NCBI GenBank assembly: GCA_003241055.1 | Contig: QFOD01000007.1 | Span: 1-64,000, forward strand | DNA from: Roseateles depolymerans | Lineage (GTDB): Bacteria > Pseudomonadota > Gammaproteobacteria > Burkholderiales > Burkholderiaceae_C | Reading direction: 5' to 3' | DNA length: 64,000 nucleotides | Shown: in pieces, positions 51,784-59,733 of the stretch | How positions within the stretch are numbered: position 1 is the first letter of the stretch | How the letters are laid out: the number at the start of each line of letters is the position of its first letter | The notes under the pieces: generated by a model | Seen by the model: the letters and a program-made list of their open reading frames with translations, nothing else | What the model was told of the DNA's origin: nothing | The model's database searches: none | Program-made: the position numbers and the translations under genes

Positions 51784-54054
51784 TCAGGCCAGCCGGTCCA
51801 GCGCGTTCTCCAGCTGGCCGCGCTCGAAGTCGCCCAGGCCGCGGCCGGCGCGGCGCAGGCGCTCCACCAGTGCGGGTGAGGCCAGCTTCGCATCGGCCAG
51901 CTTGTCCACCACGCGCAGCAGCACCTGCAGGCGCTCGAAGCCACCGTCCATGCCCTCGGCCGAGGCCAGCACCTGCTCGATGCCGGCCGCCCCGAGCCGC
52001 GGCCGCTCCAGCAGCTGGCTGAGCGCCTCGCGCCGGTCAAAGTTCCCCTGGATGTGCCCGGCCGCCTGCACATAGGCCTGCACCAGCGGGCCCTCGTCAC
52101 CGGCCAGGTGGCTGGCCACGGTGGACAGCGCCGCACGCTTGTCGAAATCGCCCTGCAGCTGCCGGTTGGCCTCGAGTGCCAGGCCCAGCACCGCGGGGTC
52201 AGGTGTTGCGGCAATCTGCACGTCCAGCGCGGTGCGCAGGTCGAAGTCGCCGTCGATGCGCACCAGCACGCCTTGCCAGGCCTTCAGCACGGCCGGCTGC
52301 TTCAGCAGCAGCTGCGGCGCCAGCGTCCCCAGGGCCTCGCGGCGGTCGAAGTTGCCGTCCATGCCCGCCGCGGCCTGCAGCCAGGCGATCTGCTGCGCCT
52401 CGGCCAGTTTCAGCCCGGCCAGGGCAGACAACGCCTCGCGACGCTCGAAGCCGCCCTCCAGCGTCGCGGCCAGCGCGATCAGCCGGTCCTGGGCCCGTGC
52501 ATCCAGCGGCTGGCGCAGCCCCAGCACCGCCACGATGCGTCGCTGCCGCAGATGGCCCTCGGCCGGCTGCTCGGCATCGGCCAGCACCGCGTCCAGCCCG
52601 CCCTTGGCGAACAGGCGCTGGGCGCGCACGGCGGGGTCGGTGAGCTGGGTCGACAGCTGATGGGCCTTGTGGGCCCACCACTGCTGGGCGTCGGCATCCC
52701 AGGCGGCGGGCTGACCATCGACCTGGTAGTGCCGCGTCACCGCGCCGCCCTCGGCGCTCAGCGTCAGTTCGCGCAGCCGGTCGCCCTCGCGCTCGCGCAC
52801 CATCAGCCGGCCATCCAGCGTCTGCAGGTCGTCCTCGGCCTCGTTGAAGCTGGCCGTGCCCCGGATCTCCACGGCCAGGCTGCCGCCCGGGTAGCGGTTC
52901 AGCAGGCGCGTGCCGCTGAAGCTGCCCATCCAGTGCGGCGGCCAGGCGTCGGCCAGCTCCCCCAGGTGCAGGCGGGTCAGCAGCGCGCGCGCATCGGTGT
53001 GACTGACGACGACGGCCGGCAGCGCCAGCAGCGCCGCGGCCAGCGCGGCCAGCAGGCCCCAGCGCAGGGCCCGCGGTTCGCGCGGCGTGTCGGCATCGCG
53101 CTGCAGCAGCCGGCGCACCCGGGCCTGCAAGGAGCTGCCGCTGGCCGCAGCCCCGCAGGCCAGCGCCGGCAGCGCCCGCCCGCCCAGGCGCAGCTCGGCG
53201 CAGCGCAGCAGCGATTGCGCCAGCGCGAGGCGCCTATCCTCGGCGCCGGCGGCACTGGCATCGCAGGCCAGCTCGGCCAGCAGGTCCAGCCGCGCCAGCG
53301 CCAGCTGATGCAGGCGCTGCGGCCACAGCAGGGCCGTCAGCAGCGCCGCGGCCAGGCGCCAGGCCGGGTCGCGCCGCCGCAGATGGGCCAGCTCATGCCC
53401 CAGCACGGCGGCGGCCTCGTCATCCGGCAGCTCCAGGCTCCAGGCCGGCAGGCACAGCACGCGGCCCGGTGCCAGCAGCGGGCTGGCCCAGTCGGCATGG
53501 GCCTGCCGCAGCCTGGGCATCGCGACGCCTTGCGCCGCCGCCTGCTGCTCGCACAGGGCCAGCCAGCGCGGGCTGTGCAGCGCCGGCAGCCGCCGCACGG
53601 TGCGGCGCAACCACGCCCACTGCAGCAGCAGCTCCACCAGCCCCCAGACGGCGCCTACCAGCCACAGGCCGCCCAGCATCAGCCCCAGGTCGTGCGCGAG
53701 CCGCCCGAACGAGACGTCGGGCGGCACGGCCGCAGCCGGTGCGGCGTCCTGCACCATCGGCAGCTCGGCCATCGCCGACGCCGGGCGCGCCGGCGCGGGT
53801 TCCGGCGCGGCAACCGGGGCCACGCCATGGGTCACATCGGCCGCCTGGAGCGACGGCCACGACAGCCCGTGCGGCAGCAGGGCCACGCTGGCGCTGATCA
53901 GACCACCGAACAATGCCAGGCGCCACAGCCCCTCCTGCGTGCGCGGGCCCAGGCGGCGCAGCCCGCCAGCCCGCTCCAGCAGCCACAGCCCCCCGATCAA
54001 CAGCGTGCTGTGCAGCGCATAGCTGCACAGCCAGGTCAGCACGGCATCAATCAT
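51784..54054 (-). CDS. BlaR1/M56-type membrane metallopeptidase with C-terminal repeats
   Basis: A 756-residue protein with N-terminal membrane helices and an M56 zinc peptidase motif H220-E221..H224 (LGHELAHLRRRDP) with LAELACDAS downstream. One more membrane helix lies near 340. The last about 250 residues have seven copies of a (G)-x-F-[DE]-x-x-x-[AL]-L motif (GGFERREAL, GNFDRREAL, GDFDLRTAL, ...), spaced about 37 residues, likely helical repeats. No penicillin-binding sensor domain as in BlaR1. It should sense a signal and trigger loss of the BlaI-type repressor upstream, whose gene overlaps its start by 8 bases. Confidence 0.85.
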   Translation of the reverse strand: MIDAVLTWLCSYALHSTLLIGGLWLLERAGGLRRLGPRTQEGLWRLALFGGLISASVALLPHGLSWPSLQAADVTHGVAPVAAPEPAPARPASAMAELPMVQDAAPAAAVPPDVSFGRLAHDLGLMLGGLWLVGAVWGLVELLLQWAWLRRTVRRLPALHSPRWLALCEQQAAAQGVAMPRLRQAHADWASPLLAPGRVLCLPAWSLELPDDEAAAVLGHELAHLRRRDPAWRLAAALLTALLWPQRLHQLALARLDLLAELACDASAAGAEDRRLALAQSLLRCAELRLGGRALPALACGAAASGSSLQARVRRLLQRDADTPREPRALRWGLLAALAAALLALPAVVVSHTDARALLTRLHLGELADAWPPHWMGSFSGTRLLNRYPGGSLAVEIRGTASFNEAEDDLQTLDGRLMVREREGDRLRELTLSAEGGAVTRHYQVDGQPAAWDADAQQWWAHKAHQLSTQLTDPAVRAQRLFAKGGLDAVLADAEQPAEGHLRQRRIVAVLGLRQPLDARAQDRLIALAATLEGGFERREALSALAGLKLAEAQQIAWLQAAAGMDGNFDRREALGTLAPQLLLKQPAVLKAWQGVLVRIDGDFDLRTALDVQIAATPDPAVLGLALEANRQLQGDFDKRAALSTVASHLAGDEGPLVQAYVQAAGHIQGNFDRREALSQLLERPRLGAAGIEQVLASAEGMDGGFERLQVLLRVVDKLADAKLASPALVERLRRAGRGLGDFERGQLENALDRLA

Positions 54055-54448
54055 GGCGACCCTCCTTGCGCTGCTTCAGCAGGGCCTGCAGCTCGGCGAG
54101 CTCGGCGCCATCGACAGCACGCGCCTCCAGCAGGTGGCTGACCAGCGCGGTGGTGCGCCCGGCGAACAGCCGGTCCAGCAGGCTGCCCACCATGGAGCGC
54201 TGCACCTCGGCCTCGCTGACCAGCGGCCGGTACAGCAGTGCCCGCCCCTCGCGCCGGCTGCTGAGCAGGCCGCGCTTCTCCAGCCGGGTCAGCAGCGTCG
54301 CCACCGTCGTGTGGGCCAGGCCGCGCTCATCCCGCAGGCCCTCGGCCACATCGGCGGTACTCGCCTCGCCGCGGGCCCACAGTACCCGCATCAGGCTCAG
54401 CTGCAGCTCGCTGAGCGACACCTCACCGCTGCCCAGATCCTCATCCAT
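54047..54448 (-). CDS. BlaI/MecI-family transcriptional repressor
   Basis: A 133-residue winged-helix repressor (LSELQLSLMRVLWARGEASTADVAEGLRDERGLAHTTVATLLTRLEKRGLLSSRREGRALLYRP) with a C-terminal dimer helix (MVGSLLDRLFAGRTTALVSHLLE). It is the first gene of the pair with the M56 peptidase, and a typical TACA/TGTA operator stands right before it, so it should repress its own operon. No beta-lactamase gene is present, so the regulated function is unknown. Confidence 0.92.
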   Translation of the reverse strand: MDEDLGSGEVSLSELQLSLMRVLWARGEASTADVAEGLRDERGLAHTTVATLLTRLEKRGLLSSRREGRALLYRPLVSEAEVQRSMVGSLLDRLFAGRTTALVSHLLEARAVDGAELAELQALLKQRKEGRHD

Positions 54449-54456
54449 GGCGATCT

Positions 54457-54485
54457 TCTACAGTTGTCGTACTACAAATGTAGAA
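54457..54485. promoter_or_regulatory. BlaI-type operator
   Basis: CTACAAATGTAG (54472-54483) is a perfect TACA/TGTA dyad. CTACAGTTGTCG (54459-54470), 13 bases away, is a weaker copy. The outer TTCTAC/GTAGAA pair also makes the whole site symmetric. It lies 9-37 bases upstream of the repressor start, where it would block transcription initiation. Confidence 0.75.
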
Positions 54486-54534
54486 GAACAAGCCGCCACC
54501 CCGCAAGCGATTTCCTCCAGGGTTTTCGCGAGCT

Positions 54535-54987
54535 TCAGGCCGGGGGATTGCGCAGACGCTGGGCGAACCACCACAGATGACCGTCGGGGTCCACGCAGGC
54601 GTAACCCCGGTCCTGCCAGTGCTCGGGGCCATAGTCATGGTCCGCCAGGGGTGCGGTGACGCGCGCGCCGGCCGCCAGAGCCCGGTCGTGATGGGCATCG
54701 ACCTCATCCACATAGACGAACAGGCTCTGCGTGTTGACGCCCTGCACCGCGGCTGGTGCGCGGCCCTGCACGCCGAAGCGCGCATCGCGATCGCCGCCCT
54801 GGTCCGACACCATCACCAGCGCGTCGCCATAGCGCAGCTCGCTGTGCTGCACGCCGCCGTCCGGCGCATCGACCAGGATCTGCACCTCGAAGCCGAAGGC
54901 GCGCTGATACCAGGCGATCGCCGCACGCGCATCGTGGCTGAACAGCACCGAGGACAGCCGTGGCCAGCCGGGTGGGGTGGGTTTCAT
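54535..54987 (-). CDS. VOC/glyoxalase-family protein
   Basis: A 150-residue protein with the glyoxalase/bleomycin-resistance fold in one chain (SSVLFSHDARAAIAWYQRAFGFEVQ, NTQSLFVYVDEVDAHHDRALAAGARVTAPLADHDYG, YACVDPDGHLWWFAQR). Metal-binding positions are only partly obvious. The ATG at 54987 follows an AGGAGA site. Divergent from the YciI-like gene. Substrate unknown. Confidence 0.88.
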   Translation of the reverse strand: MKPTPPGWPRLSSVLFSHDARAAIAWYQRAFGFEVQILVDAPDGGVQHSELRYGDALVMVSDQGGDRDARFGVQGRAPAAVQGVNTQSLFVYVDEVDAHHDRALAAGARVTAPLADHDYGPEHWQDRGYACVDPDGHLWWFAQRLRNPPA

Positions 54988-55049
54988 CGCGGTCTCCTGG
55001 GCGTGAGGGTGCGCTTCAATGGTCCCACGCACGACCGGAGACCGCTACC

Positions 55050-55502
55050 ATGAAACGCCTCGCCTGCGCCCTCGCCTTGCTGACCAGCCTGGCCACCCAG
55101 GCCCAGCAGCCGCCCGCCGCCTATGACGCAGTCCAGGCCCAGGCCTGGGGTGCCAACGACCAGGGCCTGCGGCCCTATGTATTCGTGCTGCTCAAGACCG
55201 GCCCAAGCCGGATGCCCGATGGCCCGGCGCGCGACGAGATGTTCAAGGGCCATTTCGCCAACATGCAGCGGCTGGCCAAGGACGGTCTGCTGGTCTATGC
55301 CGGCCCGCTGGACGGTGTGGACGGACTGCGCGGCCTGTTCATCTTCGCCACCGCCGACCTCGATGCCGCGCGCCGCGCCGTCGACACCGACCCGGTGATC
55401 GTCAACGGCGAGATGGTGGCCGAACTGCACCGGCACTTCGGCTCGGCGGCGCTGCTCGCCGTCAACGAATGGCATCCGAAGCTCGTCAAGCCCAAGCCTT
55501 GA
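55050..55502 (+). CDS. YciI-like protein with signal peptide
   Basis: A 150-residue protein: signal peptide (LACALALLTSLATQAQQ), then a YciI-type ferredoxin-like domain (YVFVLLKTGPSRM, MFKGHFANMQRLAKDGLLVYAGPLDGVDGLRGLFIFATADLDAARRAVDTDPVIVNGEMVAELHRHFG) containing the usual histidine region and the DPVIVNG turn. YciI proteins are mostly cytoplasmic, so an exported version is notable. Function unknown. Confidence 0.8.
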   Translation: MKRLACALALLTSLATQAQQPPAAYDAVQAQAWGANDQGLRPYVFVLLKTGPSRMPDGPARDEMFKGHFANMQRLAKDGLLVYAGPLDGVDGLRGLFIFATADLDAARRAVDTDPVIVNGEMVAELHRHFGSAALLAVNEWHPKLVKPKP

Positions 55503-55553
55503 AGAATCCGCCCGATCGCTGCGTTAATCTGGCCGCAGGGAGAGGGAACAAGA

Positions 55554-57374
55554 ATGCGACGAGTTTTGGCGGGCCCGGCCTTGATGATGGCCCTGGCTCT
55601 GAGTGCCTGTGGCGGCGGCGGTGGGCAGACCGACACCCCCGCGCCCGCTCCGGCACCACAGCTGCGAATCAGCGCAGCAGCGGGCGACAGCGGCCGCGCA
55701 CCGAGCGGCGTGGTGCATCTGCATCGCATCGAGCTGCGCAACACGGGCAACGCCACCGCGCGAGCCGTGACGGTGTCCGCCAGCCCCGATGCACGGGCGC
55801 TGCAATTGCCGCTGGGCTGCGAGTCACCCGGCTGCACACCCCGCAGCGACGGCGGCGTGGACATCGCGGAAATCCCCGCCGGCGGGGCTGTGGTGCTGCG
55901 CCAGCAGCTGCGGGTCAAGCCGGGCTTTCGGGGCCTGGTGCGCAACGACTGGCAGGCCAGCAGCAGCAGCGCGAGCACGGCCTGGCAGCAGGAGCTCACG
56001 GCCTATGCGGCGGACCTCGCGGTCACGGTGGACGTCGCCGCCAGCGCGGGCACGACGACGACCTACGCCGTGACGCTGGCCAACCAGGGTCCCGACGAGG
56101 CCGCCGACATCCGCTGGGACCTGCTGACCCTGCCCGATCAGGCCTGGCGCATCGCCGGCTGCACCGCGAGCACCGGCGCGAACTGCCCCGCCACGACGGG
56201 CGAATGGATGAAGCTGGACCGGCTGCCGGCGAACGGCAGCGTGCTGCTGCAGGTGCAGGTGGACGAAACCGCCACGGCCGGCTCCAGCGTCCGCGGCCTG
56301 GGCAGCCGCGTGGACGCCGCCGGCGATTCGAACGCGGCCAACAACCAGGCGATCACGGGGCAATCCGGCGTCTCGCGCTTCGCCATGTCCGACCTGGAAG
56401 GGCGGCATTACCAGCTGAGCTACCACCCGGGCAGCCCGCTGCGCGCCACCGCCCCGGGCGTTGACGAGCGACGGCCCTTCTTCGTCGACATCTTCGGCGC
56501 CGGCTACATCGGAGAACCGGGCAGCACCAGCCCGCCCTGGAGCCTCGGCACCTTCGATGTCATGACGGGCCCCGTGATGGTGCTCGGACTGGACATCACC
56601 GGCACGCGCAAGCCCTATCTGGCGGCGCGCCGCCCGGTGACCGAGCTCAGCGAACTCGAGGGTTTCAGTTTCAACCTGCTCGGCTCCCGGGCCGATGCCA
56701 GCGGCCGGGCGGTGGACGCCTACGCCGGCACGGCCCGCTTCAAGGACGGCGTGCTCGAGCTCTGCCAGACGCCCACCCCGGTCGCGCAATGCCCATCAGC
56801 ACAGCTGCAACGCTTCGAAGCCGCCATGGTCGGCGACGAGATCGAGCTGGTGTCGTCGCAAAGGGCCCTGCGCATCCGGGCGGCGCGCGGCTACGGCGGA
56901 CCCATCCTGATGGCATCCACGCGGGATGCCGCCAGCGGCGGCAGCGAGTTCTGGCTGGCGCTCCCCGAGGTGGCGATTGCCTGGTTCAGCGCCTTTGGCG
57001 ATCTTTACGAGACCACGTTCGAGAGTGCCAGCGGCGCCTCCCTGCCCGCCTTCACGCAGATCGATCTGGCGCCGGGCGGGCTGCCCCAGCTCTCGCCCAG
57101 ATCCAGCACCTACAACCGTGTGCTGGGTTTCGCAGAACAAGGCGGCAAGATCGGCCTGTGCGGCCTGACGGCCCAGCCGACCGCGACCGCGCAACCGGGC
57201 CTGTTTGCAGGCGATCTGCGCGGCGACTGGCTGACCTACGAAAACGGCGCCTTCGTGAAGGAGCGCCTCTGCTTTGAGGGCCCCGTGCATTACGCGCGGT
57301 CCAACGAAATGGCCGTGCTGCTGGGCGCCCGCGGTGGCAGCCTGATGGGCCGCTGGATGTTTGCCGGACGCTGA
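55554..57374 (+). CDS. large lipoprotein with DUF11/CARDB-like repeats
   Basis: A 606-residue protein with a lipoprotein signal (LMMALALSACGGGGG). Residues about 40-280 contain two Ig-like repeats of the DUF11/CARDB kind (HLHRIELRNTGNATARAVTVSASPDA; LAVTVDVAASAGTTTTYAVTLANQGPDEAADI, ending SNAANNQAI). The C-terminal half is beta-rich with repeated G-x-L-x-GRW-like ends and is unassigned. It is probably a surface-exposed lipoprotein. Function unknown. Confidence 0.75.
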   Translation: MRRVLAGPALMMALALSACGGGGGQTDTPAPAPAPQLRISAAAGDSGRAPSGVVHLHRIELRNTGNATARAVTVSASPDARALQLPLGCESPGCTPRSDGGVDIAEIPAGGAVVLRQQLRVKPGFRGLVRNDWQASSSSASTAWQQELTAYAADLAVTVDVAASAGTTTTYAVTLANQGPDEAADIRWDLLTLPDQAWRIAGCTASTGANCPATTGEWMKLDRLPANGSVLLQVQVDETATAGSSVRGLGSRVDAAGDSNAANNQAITGQSGVSRFAMSDLEGRHYQLSYHPGSPLRATAPGVDERRPFFVDIFGAGYIGEPGSTSPPWSLGTFDVMTGPVMVLGLDITGTRKPYLAARRPVTELSELEGFSFNLLGSRADASGRAVDAYAGTARFKDGVLELCQTPTPVAQCPSAQLQRFEAAMVGDEIELVSSQRALRIRAARGYGGPILMASTRDAASGGSEFWLALPEVAIAWFSAFGDLYETTFESASGASLPAFTQIDLAPGGLPQLSPRSSTYNRVLGFAEQGGKIGLCGLTAQPTATAQPGLFAGDLRGDWLTYENGAFVKERLCFEGPVHYARSNEMAVLLGARGGSLMGRWMFAGR

Positions 57375-57395
57375 CCCTAACGAGGGCCTGGGCCC

Positions 57396-59610
57396 TCAGC
57401 CCTTCATCCAGGCCTCGAGCTGGTCCGCCGGCATGGGCTTGGCGAACAACCAGCCCTGGCCCTCGTGGCAGCCCAGGTCCAGCAGGTAGCGGCGCTGCTC
57501 CTCGGTCTCGATGCCTTCGGCCACCACCGTCAGCCCCAGGCCGTTGCCGAGATTGACCACCATCTGGGCGATGGTGGAGCCAGCGGTGGAGGCCTGCGCC
57601 TCCTGCACGAAGGCGCGGTCGATCTTGAGGCGGTCCACGCTGAGCTGGCGCAGCTGGCTCAAGCTGGAGAAGCCCGTGCCGAAGTCGTCGATGGCGACGC
57701 TGACGCCCAGGTGGCGGATGTCTGCCAGCACACGCAGCATCAGTTCGGCCTCTTCCATGGCCATGGACTCGGTGATCTCCAGCTCCAGGCTGGAGCCGGC
57801 CACGCCGGCGTCACGCAGCGCGGCCGTCAGCGTGCCGAGGAAGCCCGGATGCCGGAACTGCGCCATCGAGATGTTGACCGCCATGCGGAAGTCGGCATGC
57901 CCCTGGACCTGCATGCGCCGCAGCTGGATGCAGGCGGTGCGCAGCACGAACTCGCCGATGGCGATGATGAGCCCGCTCTGCTCGGCCAGCGGGATGAACT
58001 GGTCGGGCGGCACGAAGCGCCCGTCCTCGGTCTTCCAGCGCAGCAGCGCCTCCGCCCCGATGACCCGGCTGTCGCGCAGATCCACCTGGGGCTGATACAC
58101 GACGAAGAGCCGGCTTTCCTCGAAGGCCGTGCGCAGGCCCTTGAGCAGCTTGAAGCGCTCGCGCGCGTCCGTGCCCATGGCATGCGAAAAATACTGTGAC
58201 GATCCGCGGTGCTGCTGCTTGGCGCGCTTGAGCGCGATCTGGGCGTCCAGCAGCAGCTCCGAGCCGACAGCCGCGGACTCGCCCAGCCGGACCAGCCCCG
58301 TGGTGGCCGACAGCTGCAGGCGCTCGCCGGCGACGACGAAGGGATCGACGAACACCGCCTCCACGGTCTCGGGGCAGACCTTGGCATGCTCGCCGAGCAC
58401 GCCGAAGGTGTCGGCGCCCACCCGCGCCATCGCGCTGTTCAGGCCCAGCACCTCGCTCATGCGGTGCACCACCGCCTGCAGCACCTGGTCGCCGAAGCTG
58501 TGGCCGAACGCGTCGTTGATGTCGGAGAAGTCGTCGATGTCGATCAGCGCCAGCGTGATGCCGGACGGATCCTTGAGATTCTTGTCGAGCAGCTCGACGA
58601 AGCGGTTGCGGTTGGGCAGGCGCAGCAGCGGGTCGTTGTAGGCCTGATCCAGCAGCTGGCCATAGAGCACGACGTTCTCGAAGCCCACCGCGATGTTGGA
58701 GCAGAAGGCGCGCAGCAGCTGCTGGTCGAGATCGCTGAGCGTGCGGCCGACATCGACGAGCGCGGCCATCGCACGACCTGGCCCCATGCCGAAGTACAGC
58801 ACCGTGCCGTCGTCGTAGAGGCTGCGCTGCTCGGTCAGGCAGCGCTGCAACCGGTCGCGCACCGACGGGATCATCACCGACGCCAGCGGGCGGTCGATCA
58901 GGCTGCTGTACTGTCCGGCCGCGGCGACGATCTTGACCTCCTCTTCCCCCTTGCCGTTCACCTGCGCGCACACCAGCCCCTCGGGCAGGATGCCCAGCAG
59001 CGCGCACAGCTGCGTGACGACGCCTTCGGCAAAGCGCGACAGGCCGCGCAGCCGCGACAGCGAGGTGCTGCTCTCGACGATCATCTCCAGCCCGCGCCGG
59101 TTGGCCTCGAGCGCGCAGATCTGGCGGTACGAGCGCACGGCGGCCGTCAGCACCGTGTAGAGGCGCGTGCGGGTGAGCTCGGACTTGGTCTTGTAGTCGT
59201 TGATGTCGTAGGACTGGACCGTCTCGATCTCGGGGGCGTAGCCGGGCTGGCCGGTGCGCAGCACGATGCGCACCGCATTCAGCCGCAGCTCGTCGCGGAT
59301 GTGCCGCACCAGCTGCAGGCCCGCGTCCTCGCTCTCCATGACCACGTCCAGCAGCACCACGGCGAGGTCGTCCTCGCTGGCAAGCAGCTGGCGCGCCTGC
59401 GCACGCCGAGCTGGCGTGCAGGAAGACCAGCGGCTGGCCCTCGATGGTGAGACCCTGCATGGCCAGCTCGGTGGCCTTGTGGACGTCGCCGTCGTCGTCG
59501 ACGATCAGGATGCGCCAGGGCCGTGCCAGCGCACGCAGTTCCGCGTCCGCGTGCTCGGGCTCATCCAGCAGTTCGAGCAGGTCATCATCCGCGGCAGAGG
59601 CTTGTTGCAT
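57396..59610 (-). CDS. REC-DUF3369-GGDEF-EAL response regulator, apparently frameshifted
   Basis: One protein of about 738 residues if corrected. The receiver start (WRILIVDDDGDVHKATELAM) is in one frame up to about base 59403 and the rest in another: skipping one base (the A at 59403, plus strand) restores ...LHASSA-AQARQLLASEDDLAVVLLDVVM, the expected receiver. Downstream come DUF3369 (ALEANRRGLEMIVESSTSLSRLRGLSRFAEGVV), a GGDEF domain with a degenerate site (RVGADTFGVLG), and an EAL domain with GAEALLRWKTEDG and DDFGTGFSSL. Likely a c-di-GMP phosphodiesterase controlled by phosphorylation; the GGDEF half should not synthesise. The break may be a sequencing error or a real mutation. From the GTG at 59360 the output part can still be translated. 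Confidence 0.85.
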
Positions 59611-59733
59611 GGGCAGGGTCTGGACTCAGGCCGCCGCGATGGGGCGACCCCGGGGAACTCTAGGGGCAGAGCCGCTAGCGTAGTTCATCCTCCTGGCCGG
59701 CGCCATGGCGCGAACGTCAATACGTCACCGTTG

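Noticed and set aside
52054..54141. A 695-codon plus-strand open frame
   Set aside because: Antisense to the M56 peptidase gene; composition is Gln/Arg/Gly/His-rich with no domain, a codon-bias shadow.
59360..59440. Programmed frameshifting as explanation of the split receiver domain
   Set aside because: No slippery sequence, stimulatory structure or ribosome-site-like element was seen at the junction; a simple one-base change explains it.
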